Below, piece by piece: positions 1 to 6,619 of a stretch of 9,032 nt of DNA. The translations under genes were made by a program, and so were the position numbers. The notes beneath the pieces were generated by a model, which did not search any database, was not told where the DNA came from, and worked only from the letters and a program-made list of their open reading frames with translations. Numbering within the stretch: the stretch's first letter is position 1; the number at the start of each line of letters is the position of its first letter. Source of the DNA: Deltaproteobacteria bacterium (lineage in GTDB: Bacteria; Myxococcota; UBA796; SXON01); assembly GCA_947483545.1 (NCBI GenBank), contig CANKNP010000216.1:1-9032 (forward strand), in the 5' to 3' direction.

Positions 1-40
1 GCCCCCGAAAGGGTTATCCCGCGCGCCCGCCGGAGAACCT

Positions 41-1369
41 GTGCTCACGCTCGTCCCCCTTCTCACCCTGATGTCCTCGCCCGCGCAGGCAACTGAGCTG
101 GTATGGCAAGGGTTTTACCGCGGACGTGGCGAGCTCTTCGACTCGTTGTCCCTCTCGAACTCGAACGACAACGCCGAGGGCACCAGTAACGCCATCGATG
201 ACCGCTTCTCCCTCCGCCCCTCCTGGCTCATCAGCGAACATGCCGCGCTGCACGCCCAGATTGACCTCTTCCCCTACACGCTCTGGGGCCAGACGACCGC
301 GGATACGACCGACCCGCTGACCGGAGAGGACGCTGCGATGGCGTATTCGGACGGGGTCGCGACCGAAAGTGACAGCCTCGTGGCGGTGCGTGCGTGGGGC
401 GAGGCGATCACCCCGGTCGGCCGGTTCGCCGCCGGTCGGATGCCGATGGAGTGGGGTGCGGGCCTGCTTTGGAACGCGGGCAACACGCCGGATGCGCGCC
501 ACGGCGACACGGCGACGCGCCTGCAGTGGTCCCACACGTTCACCCAGGTGTTCGTGCTCGCGGCGTGGGATCAGCAGTACGAGGGCTTCCTCAACGCGCC
601 AGACGACATGCAGTCCCTCTCGCTCGCGCTGGGCTACCGGAGCGAGACCGCTGGTTTCGGGCTCCTCAGCAGCTACCGCTACCAGCCCTCCATGTCCTGG
701 AATGCGTACACCGGGGACCTCTGGGGCTTCGCGAAGATCGGCCCCCTGCGGGCTGAGCTGGAGGTCATCGGCAAATTCGGCGGCGGCAACCTGGAGACCG
801 GCGCGAACGACATCAGCCAGATGGCGTTCGGCGGCATGCTCACCGCCTCGATGGAGACCGCCAAGCTGGGCGGCGAGGCTGAGATCGGCTTCGCGACCGG
901 CGACGTGGACCCGGACGACAAGAAGGACCACACCTTCACGATGGACCCCAACCACGACGTCGGCATCATGCTGTTTGAGCAGGCGCTCCCTACGCTTCAG
1001 ACCGACGTGGCGAACGACACCAACGCAGGCCGGACGACCGAGGCCGCGCTCACCGGCAACGGCATCTCCAACGCCATCTATTTGCACCCCTCGGTGCACT
1101 ACAACCTGCTGGACAACGTGCAGGCGAAGGTCTCTTGGACGACCGCGACCCTCGCGAAGGGCCCTGCCGCGACCGACGGCCGCCACGGCTACGGCAATGA
1201 GTTCGACGTGTCCGTGCGCTACGACCCCTACCCCCACCTTTGGGTCCGCGGCACGTTTGGCGTGCTGCTCCCTGGCAAGTTCTTCAGCGAATACGAGAGC
1301 ACGGACCTGGGCGGCGGGTTCGACAAGCCCGCCATCGGCATGCAGCTCCTCGGCACCGTGGAGTTCTGA
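41..1369 (+). CDS. Outer-membrane beta-barrel (porin-like) protein, family unassigned
   Basis: Predicted 442-residue exported protein. It starts at GTG 41, with a GGAG ribosome site at 32-35 and 5-nt spacing. Residues 1-17 form a short signal peptide with an AQA cleavage site before T18. A later ATG at 71 would destroy the signal, so GTG is preferred. The mature protein is rich in alternating aromatic/polar segments typical of transmembrane beta strands (for example around 56-82, 124-143, 160-178, 190-213 and 384-409) and ends in Val-Glu-Phe. A terminal Phe is the usual BAM recognition feature of outer-membrane barrels. A GRMPMEWGAGLLW segment (132-144) and a DPNHDVGIMLF segment (302-312) are the most distinctive parts. 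They faintly recall large barrels of Myxococcota, but I cannot name the family. Transport function and substrate are unknown. Its stop overlaps the dapA start, so the two are probably cotranscribed and translationally coupled. Confidence 0.85.
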   Translation: MLTLVPLLTLMSSPAQATELVWQGFYRGRGELFDSLSLSNSNDNAEGTSNAIDDRFSLRPSWLISEHAALHAQIDLFPYTLWGQTTADTTDPLTGEDAAMAYSDGVATESDSLVAVRAWGEAITPVGRFAAGRMPMEWGAGLLWNAGNTPDARHGDTATRLQWSHTFTQVFVLAAWDQQYEGFLNAPDDMQSLSLALGYRSETAGFGLLSSYRYQPSMSWNAYTGDLWGFAKIGPLRAELEVIGKFGGGNLETGANDISQMAFGGMLTASMETAKLGGEAEIGFATGDVDPDDKKDHTFTMDPNHDVGIMLFEQALPTLQTDVANDTNAGRTTEAALTGNGISNAIYLHPSVHYNLLDNVQAKVSWTTATLAKGPAATDGRHGYGNEFDVSVRYDPYPHLWVRGTFGVLLPGKFFSEYESTDLGGGFDKPAIGMQLLGTVEF

Positions 1370-2220
1370 TGGGACCGGTGCGTGGGGTCTATACGGCGCT
1401 TGCGACGCCGTTCCTTTCCTCTGGGGAGCTGGACCTCCCCGCGTGGCGTCGGCTCTGCGAGCGGCAAATCGCGGCGGGAATTCATGGGCTGGTCGTCGCT
1501 GGCACCACGGGCGAGTCCCCCACCCTCGACAGCGCCGAGCGTGTGCAGCTCCTGGGCGTCGCGCTCGAGCTTTCCGGCGCCGCCCGGGTGTGCATGGGCG
1601 TCGGGACCAACGACACGCGCTCGACCGTCGCGAACACCCAAGCCGCGTTGGCGCAAGGCGCACACTCGGGGTTGCTGGTGTTGCCCTATTACAACAAGCC
1701 AACACCCGCGGGTCTGCGCAAGCACGTCGCTGAGGCAGCATCCGTCGGCCTCCCGCTGATTGTGTACCATGTGCCCGGCCGCACCGGTCAGCGGCTGCCG
1801 CCTGAGCTTTTGGCCGAGCTTTGCGCCACGCCCGGGGTTGTCGGCTGCAAGGAGGCCACCGGGGATCTGACCTACGGGCAGGACTTCATGGCCCGCTCGG
1901 CCTGCCCCGTGCTCTCCGGCGACGACTTCACCTGGATGCCCCTGCTCTCCGTCGGCGGCGCAGGCGTCATCTCCGTGCTCTCCAACATCGCGCCCCGTCG
2001 GACCGTTCAGGTCTGGGATGCCTGGCAAGCCGGCGACGTCGTGGGGGCGCGCACCGAGCACGCGGCCCTCTACAAGTTGGTGGGCTGGCTGTTCGCCGAG
2101 TCGAACCCGGTGCCCTGCAAGATGGCGCTCGCCGCCATGGGGCTCTGCACGCCCACGCTCCGGATGCCCCTGACCGCTGGAAACTCGCCGCCACCGGGGC
2201 TTTTGGACGGGATGGCCTGA
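1369..2220 (+). CDS. dapA: 4-hydroxy-tetrahydrodipicolinate synthase (DapA)
   Basis: Cytoplasmic TIM-barrel aldolase of the DapA/NAL family. It condenses pyruvate with aspartate semialdehyde, the first committed step to DAP and lysine. The 283 residues match the usual family length (about 290). Visible motifs are GTTGES at 45-50, the tyrosine pair in PYYN (107-108), catalytic Tyr133 in YHVPGRTG with Arg138, and Schiff-base Lys161 in GCKEATGD. NPVPCK near 246-251 is the usual C-terminal signature. A longer frame opens upstream at 1240. ATG 1369 is chosen because the protein then begins at the conserved GVYTALATPF strand and has a GGAG site at 1360-1363, inside the porin's last codons. Its ATG overlaps the porin TGA by one base (TGATG). 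Residues that bind inhibitory lysine in the E. coli enzyme appear not to be conserved (see findings). Confidence 0.97.
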   Translation: MGPVRGVYTALATPFLSSGELDLPAWRRLCERQIAAGIHGLVVAGTTGESPTLDSAERVQLLGVALELSGAARVCMGVGTNDTRSTVANTQAALAQGAHSGLLVLPYYNKPTPAGLRKHVAEAASVGLPLIVYHVPGRTGQRLPPELLAELCATPGVVGCKEATGDLTYGQDFMARSACPVLSGDDFTWMPLLSVGGAGVISVLSNIAPRRTVQVWDAWQAGDVVGARTEHAALYKLVGWLFAESNPVPCKMALAAMGLCTPTLRMPLTAGNSPPPGLLDGMA

Positions 2221-2231
2221 ATGCGGATGGC

Positions 2232-2259
2232 TACGGGCCACGGGCTACGGGCTATGGGC
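2232..2259 (+). repeat. Four tandem heptamers, consensus TACGGGC
   Basis: The heptamers TACGGGC, CACGGGC, TACGGGC and TATGGGC lie head to tail from 2232 to 2259, directly after the dapA stop. This is seen directly. Similar GGGCTACGGGCTATGGGC-like strings are, as I recall, scattered through intergenic DNA of various bacterial genomes, but I could not check copy number here. Confidence 0.75.
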
Positions 2260-2320
2260 CGAAGAGGAGCGTGGCCGCCCGCGGTGGCTGCGATGCCGGG
2301 GAGGAAAGAGGTGGACGAAA

Positions 2321-2345
2321 CACGGAGACACGGAGAACACGGAGG
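2321..2345 (+). repeat. CACGGAG direct repeats (dispersed intergenic motif type)
   Basis: CACGGAG occurs at 2321-2327, 2329-2335 and 2338-2344, embedded in a purine-rich stretch that continues to about 2360. From general knowledge, ACACGGAGACACGGAG-type sequences are a widespread intergenic repeat in several phyla. They are often mistranslated into short Thr-Glu-Thr-Arg-Arg peptides, as happens in one frame here. Function is unknown; the call rests on the visible repeats only. Confidence 0.7.
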
Positions 2346-2360
2346 GGAGGGTCAGGAGGG

Positions 2361-2391
2361 ATCGCCGGCGATGGCCCGTGCGCGTCGCCGG
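2361..2391 (+). repeat. 12-bp palindrome and hairpin upstream of dapB
   Basis: ATCGCCGGCGAT at 2361-2372 is a perfect 12-bp palindrome. In addition, CCGGCGA (2365-2371) pairs perfectly with TCGCCGG (2385-2391) across a 13-nt loop, so the RNA could fold in two mutually exclusive ways. It lies about 70 nt before the dapB ATG. It could be an operator, leader structure or transcript-end hairpin. No U-tract follows, so it is not a classical terminator. In DNA this GC-rich, chance palindromes are common. Confidence 0.4.
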
Positions 2392-2459
2392 GGTTCACAG
2401 GGTGTGAGGTGCGTGTCCCGACTGTCGCCCAGCCGCCCTGGCCGCTCCGGATCAACGCG

Positions 2460-3107
2460 ATGATCCGCATCGGCGTACACGGTGCGACGGGCCGCATGGG
2501 CCGGATGGTCCTCGAGCAGATCGCATCCTCTGGCGATCTCCAGCTTGTTTGGGCGGCAGGGCGTGACCTGCCGCGAGACATCGCCGCAGACGTCGTGATC
2601 GACTTCTCCACGCCCGAAGGCTTCGCGCGGCTCCTCGATCGCGTCCGTTGCCCCCTCGTGAGCGGCACCACCGGCATGGTCGTCCCCACCGAGCCCACCG
2701 TCCCCCTATTACACGCTGCGAATTTCTCACTGGGCATCGCCGTCTTGCGTCGCCTGGTCGTGCAGGCCCGCGCCGCGCTCCCCGACTACGATCTTGAGCT
2801 CGTGGAGCTTCACCACCGCCACAAGCGGGACGCCCCGAGCGGCACTGCACTCGCCCTGCTCGACGGCCTCGGCGTGATCCAGAACGGCCACCAGGGCCTG
2901 CGCGGCGACGAGATCGGGGTCCACGCGGTCCGGGGCGGCGACATCGTCGGGGAGCACACGGTCTATCTTTGTGGGCCGGGCGAACGTTTGCAGCTCGGGC
3001 ATGTGTGTCAGAATCGCGGCGTATTTGCGGCCGGAGCGATTCGCGCGGCCCGCTGGCTCGTGGGAAAGCCAGTCGGGAGGTATCAGATCGCGGATGTGTT
3101 GGGGTAA
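2460..3107 (+). CDS. dapB: 4-hydroxy-tetrahydrodipicolinate reductase (DapB), compact form
   Basis: Cytoplasmic NAD(P)H-dependent reductase that follows DapA in DAP/lysine synthesis. The 215 residues carry the N-terminal dinucleotide loop GATGRMG (8-14), VIDFSTPEG (46-54), VSGTTGM (67-73), ANFSLGIAVL (87-96), and the catalytic signature HHRHK (118-122) followed by DAPSGTA (124-130). His118/His119 and Lys122 are the expected acid/base and substrate-binding residues. The C-terminal GEHTVYLCGPGERLQLGH region (164-181) is typical. The start is ATG 2460, placing MIRIGVHGATG at the canonical N-terminus. The ribosome site is weak, and the frame extends upstream only through spacer repeats. It is about 55 residues shorter than the E. 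coli enzyme, mostly from a shortened stretch between strand 2 and VIDFS. Thermotoga-type DapBs are similarly short, so I regard it as intact. Confidence 0.96.
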   Translation: MIRIGVHGATGRMGRMVLEQIASSGDLQLVWAAGRDLPRDIAADVVIDFSTPEGFARLLDRVRCPLVSGTTGMVVPTEPTVPLLHAANFSLGIAVLRRLVVQARAALPDYDLELVELHHRHKRDAPSGTALALLDGLGVIQNGHQGLRGDEIGVHAVRGGDIVGEHTVYLCGPGERLQLGHVCQNRGVFAAGAIRAARWLVGKPVGRYQIADVLG

Positions 3108-3117
3108 AGATCCGCGC

Positions 3118-3133
3118 CATGCCTCAAGGCGTG
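3118..3133. terminator. Small hairpin between convergent genes
   Basis: CATGCC (3118-3123) and GGCGTG (3128-3133) form a 6-bp stem with one G-T pair and a TCAA loop. It sits in the 16-nt gap between the convergent dapB and lipoprotein stops, and its loop contains the lipoprotein stop codon. There is no T-tract on either strand, so a terminator role is only suggested by position. Confidence 0.2.
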
Positions 3134-5279
3134 CATACCGACGAGGTGCCGTTCCCCGACACGGAGGAGGTCCCCGTGACCTCGCCGATTCCCTCGACCA
3201 GGGCCTCGGCGTCCGACTGGGCCAGACAGACGTTGTCGAAGACGTAGACATCCCCGCCGACGTAGTCCACCGCGCCGAGCGCTGAGACATCGAGCAGGGC
3301 CGGATTCTCGTAGATCGCAAGATAATCGTAGCCCCCCCCACCGAGACAAGCGCGTCCAAGCCGGAACAACTCTCCAAGCCCAAATTGTAGCAGACATAGA
3401 GCCCGTCCCCGATCTCTCCGAGGCCGTCCAGGCCCTCAAGGCTCACGAGCGCATCGCACCCGCTGACCCAAACGGTGCCGCCCACCGCAATGACACCCTC
3501 TAGCCCAGAGAGCGTTTGGAGCTTCGGGTTTTCCATGAAAAAGAGGGAGGCCATCTCAGGAACGACCGTCGGAAGCCCCTCCAGGGTGACCAACTCAGGA
3601 TTTCCGGAAAGGTCCAAGGAAGGGAAGTCACCGGCGAAAGCTGAGTTTTCGAGGCCTGCCAGCGTGGTGATGCTCAGCTCGACCAAGTTCAGGTTCTCCA
3701 GCTCTGTCAGGCTCGCCAGCGGCGACAGGTCATCGACCAGGGGTAGGTACCAAAGCGAGAGCGTTCCCACCCGTTGGAGTGATCGCAGCGGCAGCAGGTC
3801 TGTCACCAGCGGGGAGTCGGCGATCAACAACTGGCCGCCCACGCTGGTCACGTTTTCGATGCCGTTCAGTGTTGCCAGCCCAGAATTTCCCCAAACATAG
3901 AAATTCGCAGACACGGATCGGAGCCCTGCGAGCGCGGAGATATCCGTCAGCGCAGTGTTGTCCTCGACCACAAGGGATCCGCCGACCTCCGCGAGCGAGG
4001 CCAGGCCGTCGAGATCCCCCAACGACGAGTTCCAATTCACCGTGAGGTCCCCTCCAACGGATGTCACTGCGCCGAGGCCGCCAATGTCGTCGAGCAAGGT
4101 GTTCCCGTCCAACTCCAGGTCACCGGTGACCTCTCGAAGGCTCCCGAGCCCGTTCAGGTCGGCAAGGACGACATTCGAAGTGATCGACACGTCCTGGACC
4201 GTGACCAGGCCCAGCAGGCCTTCCAAATCCACCAGCGCCGGATTGCCTTCCACAACAACTGCCGGCACGGAGGTCAAACTCAAAAGCCCGCCCGTTCCCG
4301 TCAGCAGCTCGTTTTCATACAACCAGAGCGATTCGCCCACGGTGACCAGGGCCCCAAGGCCATTCAAACTCACCAGGGCCGAGTTCCCCCTAAGGGAGAT
4401 CGAGCCTCCAACGGTCTCAAGTGCATCCAGCCCGGTCAGGTCCCAAGCCCCGGTCCCCGACACGTAGAGGTCATCGCCGATGGTCTTGAGTCGCTCAAGG
4501 CCCGTCAGGCTCGTAAGCGACTCGGCGGAGCTAAGCTGAACCTGGCCACTGACTGCGGTCAAGCAGCGCGCATCCGCAAGGTTGACGAGCGTGGTGGACG
4601 GCAGGCTCAGGTCTCCTGTGATCTCACGCTCGCAGTACGAATCACAAAACCCGGCGAGATCCGACTCGGTGACCGTGCCGACCCAGAGTGGCCCGGTCTG
4701 AATCCAGGCCGTGGGCTCCGCATCGTCGCAGTCCGCCGCGAGCAGAAAACCATCCCCGTCAAGGTCGTCGTCCGGCGTGGCGGGATCACAGTCGTTGTCC
4801 ACCGTGTCGTAAGGCACCTCAGCCTGCGCAGGTGAGGTCCCGGGGTCGGTGTCGTCGCAGTCCGCTGCGAAGGCGAATCCGTCGCCATCGAGGTCATCGT
4901 CCGGCGTCCCATCGTCACAGTCGTTGTCAAGACCATCGTAGGGCACCTCCGTCAAGGCTGGGCTTGCATCGGCTTCGGCGTCATCACAGTCGTCCGCGAG
5001 TCCGAACCCGTCGCCGTCGAGATCATCGTCCGGGGTGCTCGGATCGCAGTCATTGTCCACTCCGTCGTAGGCCGACTCCTCGGCGCCCGGGTGGACAGTT
5101 GGGTTCGTGTCATCGCAATCGTCTGGCGACGGCACCCCATCCCCGTCAATATCGTCGTCGGAGGTGCCCGAATCGCAGTCATTGTCAACACCGTCGTAAG
5201 CGATCTCCACGCTGTCGCACCCAGCGGGACTGTCACGGGAGTCCTTGCCGGCACAAGCGAGGATCAGCAGGGTGAGCAT
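3124..5279 (-). CDS. MopE-repeat / leucine-rich-repeat lipoprotein, frameshifted at a G8 tract
   Basis: Predicted surface lipoprotein. The start is ATG 5279, with a GAGG site 4 nt upstream; an in-frame TGA two codons before it excludes an earlier start. The N-terminus is a very short hydrophobic stretch ending in lipobox ILAC (Cys9). Residues 24-195 are four 43-residue units with YDGVDNDCD, DDDLDGDGF and DCDD, the pattern of the MopE putative metal-binding family and of calcium-binding DxDGDG loops. From about residue 220 come roughly twenty 23-24-residue repeats (pattern GxLxLxGNxxLxxLxGLxxLxxV), like receptor-L/Ecm33-type leucine-rich repeats. The frame breaks at a G8 run (plus 3332-3339). 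In the 5' frame it would run on antisense through dapB to 2727 and lose the repeat pattern. In the other frame the repeats resume (YLAIYENPALLDVSAL) and end in a cysteine-containing cap at TGA 3124. One extra G gives 718 residues. Likely a binding or adhesion protein; ligand unknown. Confidence 0.8.
3226..4622 (-). repeat. About twenty leucine-rich (receptor-L-like) protein repeats
   Basis: Within the lipoprotein, residues from about 220 to the C-terminal cap form successive 23-24-residue units. Examples are GGSISLRGNSALVSLNGLGA, GGDLTVNWNSSLGDLDGL and GGSLVVEDNTALTDISAL. Each has a short beta strand, an Asn-containing turn and a GL-x-x-L-x-x-V closing segment, predicting a right-handed solenoid. 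The last two units are readable only after the frameshift at 3332-3339 is corrected. Unit boundaries are my manual reading. Confidence 0.75.
3332..3339 (-). repeat. Homopolymeric G8 tract at the lipoprotein frameshift
   Basis: The plus strand shows eight consecutive C (eight G in the coding sense). Upstream of it the repeats read in one frame, ending GLDALVSVGG; downstream they read in another, starting YDYLAIYENPALL. Nine or six G would restore one frame. Possible causes are a sequencing or assembly error, a recent mutation, slippage-based phase variation, or frameshifting during expression. Confidence 0.85.
4695..5210 (-). repeat. Four 129-bp tandem repeats encoding MopE-type metal-binding units
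   Basis: Four units with an exact 43-codon period span residues 24-66, 67-109, 110-152 and 153-195 of the lipoprotein. Each contains a VDNDCD or LDNDCD block, one DxDGDG loop and a DCDD block, so it carries two cysteines and dense Asp clusters suited to binding divalent metal. The final unit degenerates before the Trp-containing junction to the leucine-rich region. The regular period indicates internal duplication. Confidence 0.85.
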
Positions 5280-5280
5280 C

Positions 5281-5293
5281 GGACCTCAGGTCC
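5281..5293 (-). promoter_or_regulatory. 13-nt inverted repeat overlapping the lipoprotein ribosome-binding site
   Basis: GGACCTCAGGTCC at 5281-5293 is an inverted repeat with 6-bp arms around one base, or a 5-bp hairpin with a 3-nt loop in RNA. It overlaps the GAGG site of the lipoprotein gene and begins 2 nt from its ATG, in the 29-nt gap after the AAA+ gene. It could mask the ribosome site or bind a regulator; neither is shown. Confidence 0.35.
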
Positions 5294-5308
5294 AACCACC
5301 CTAATCCC

Positions 5309-6619
5309 TCACCCCACCGCCTGCAAATACCGCTGCACGTCGTCGTACAACCCCGCCTGATTAGCGTACGTGACATACCTGCGCGCCGTCTCCAACCACT
5401 CGACGGTGGTCGGCCGCACGCGCTCCAAGGCGGCGACCAAGTCGGTGTTCACGATGGGGCGGATCTGCCCCGTCTTGAGCGCATCCCCGAGCGCACGCTC
5501 GGTCGCGACCTCGACCAGGTGACGCAAATCTGCGCCCGAAAACTTTGGGGTGCGCCGCGCGATCAGCGCCAAATCGACCTCCCCCACGGGCCGCTCCCTC
5601 AGCGCGAGCGCCAGGATCGACTCGCGCGCGGCGACATCCGGCGGGGGTACAAAAACGACACGATCAAATCGTCCCGGCCGACGCAATGCCGGGTCCACGT
5701 CCCAGGGCGCGTTGGTCGCCCCAAGCACCAGGATCGACTCGTTCTGCGCGTTCACACCGTCAAGCTCCGCGAGCAACTGGTTCACCATCCGCCGGCCCGG
5801 GCCGTGCTTGAGCTGGTGGCGAGCGGCGCCGATGGCCTCGACCTCGTCGAAGAACAAGATCGTGGGCGCCTCGTCGCGGGCCTTTTCGAACAAGGCGTGC
5901 AGTCGCTTTTCGCTCTCACCGAGCCACATGTCCAACACGGACTGAATTTCCACGACCTGGAAATTCACCCCACACTCCCCCGCCGCCGCCCGCGCCAGGT
6001 GGGTTTTCCCGCAGCCCGGCGGCCCGTACAGGAGCACGCCACCGCCCGGCTTCTTGCCGTACGCCTTGAACAGATCCGGCTGCTTGAGCGGCAGGATCAC
6101 GTCCATCCGGAGCCGATCCTTCAGGGCCTCCAGCCCGCCAACGTCGGCGAACGTGATCGTCGGGCGGCTTCGCGGGGGCGGCGCCGGCGGCTCTGGCTCG
6201 GCCGCAGCCACCGAGAGGCGAAGACCTCGCTCGATGCCGAGGTCCCGCATCGAGGGGTCGAGCGACAAGAGCTGGTCGTACGCGCGTTGTGCATCGGGCT
6301 TCCGGCCGACCCGAAGGGCAGCGTGCGCAAGCTCCGCGAGCTGTTGGGTGTCCAGGCGGTCGGTGATCGGCAGCCACGCGTCCACACCCTCGATGTCCCG
6401 GTCCACGGCAAACGCGGCCTCCCCCAGGGCCATCCGCGCGTCTTCACGGTCTGGAGCCTGCAGCACCGCGGCTTTCAGCTCCGCGATGGCATCGGCGTGC
6501 CGACCCGCGTCCAGGTAGGCGGTCCCGAGCGCGACGCGCAGTGGAACGTTCGTCGGCGAGAGGGCGACAGCCTCTCGAAGCGCGCGAAAAGGGTCTGCGG
6601 GGGCGGCACGATCAGCCAT
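5309..6619 (-). CDS. TPR-AAA+ ATPase (classical AAA clade, Vps4/p97-like module)
   Basis: Cytoplasmic protein of 436 residues. Residues about 8-126 carry TPR-like helical repeats, then an acidic/proline-rich linker (140-153). One classical AAA module follows: VGGLEALKDRL (160-170), Walker A GPPGCGKT (199-206), pore-loop MWLGESEKR (231-239), Walker B ILFFDEVEAIG (254-264) with Asp258-Glu259, sensor-1 Asn303 in GATNAP, and arginine fingers Arg314/Arg317 in RRPGRFD. SGADL (361-365) lies in the C-terminal lid. The tail WLETARRYVTYANQAGLYDD (408-427) resembles tails of related bacterial TPR-AAA proteins. All catalytic residues are present, so it should be a hexameric ATP-driven unfoldase or remodeller; its substrate is unknown. 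The frame opens further upstream (6982), but ATG 6619 has a GGAG 6 nt upstream and avoids overlap inside the TPR gene. It overlaps that gene's stop by 8 bp, implying translational coupling. Confidence 0.9.
   Translation of the reverse strand: MADRAAPADPFRALREAVALSPTNVPLRVALGTAYLDAGRHADAIAELKAAVLQAPDREDARMALGEAAFAVDRDIEGVDAWLPITDRLDTQQLAELAHAALRVGRKPDAQRAYDQLLSLDPSMRDLGIERGLRLSVAAAEPEPPAPPPRSRPTITFADVGGLEALKDRLRMDVILPLKQPDLFKAYGKKPGGGVLLYGPPGCGKTHLARAAAGECGVNFQVVEIQSVLDMWLGESEKRLHALFEKARDEAPTILFFDEVEAIGAARHQLKHGPGRRMVNQLLAELDGVNAQNESILVLGATNAPWDVDPALRRPGRFDRVVFVPPPDVAARESILALALRERPVGEVDLALIARRTPKFSGADLRHLVEVATERALGDALKTGQIRPIVNTDLVAALERVRPTTVEWLETARRYVTYANQAGLYDDVQRYLQAVG

Larger units (their letters stand above)
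2221..2459 (+). other. dapA-dapB spacer without a credible gene
   Basis: This 239-nt stretch separates dapA from dapB. Both forward frames remain open, one continuing into dapB and one starting at 2221. Their translations are low-complexity readings of tandem repeats, with no match to any fold I know, so I call no gene. It contains a four-copy heptamer, a three-copy CACGGAG repeat, and a 12-bp palindrome that extends into a 7-bp-stem hairpin; each is listed separately. I see no convincing sigma70 promoter and no T-tract terminator. dapB could be transcribed by read-through or from an unrecognised promoter here. Confidence 0.7.

Noticed and set aside
4..13. CCC-GAAA-GGG mini-hairpin at the left edge
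   Set aside because: It has only a 3-bp stem, and the upstream context is missing; not supportable as a terminator.
14..1741. Long minus-strand open frame opposite the porin and dapA
   Set aside because: It has Arg/Ala/Gly-rich composition without domains, opposite two well-supported genes; typical GC-rich antisense openness.
2221..2463. 80-residue plus-strand frame starting directly after dapA
   Set aside because: The product is a translation of tandem repeats (HGEHGG-type), with no ribosome site, and it overlaps the dapB start.
2727..3331. Continuation of the lipoprotein frame antisense through dapB, giving an 850-residue protein
   Set aside because: The translation loses the repeat pattern at the G8 tract, becomes Arg/Ser/Pro-rich, and lies opposite the well-conserved dapB. 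The other frame continues the family pattern.
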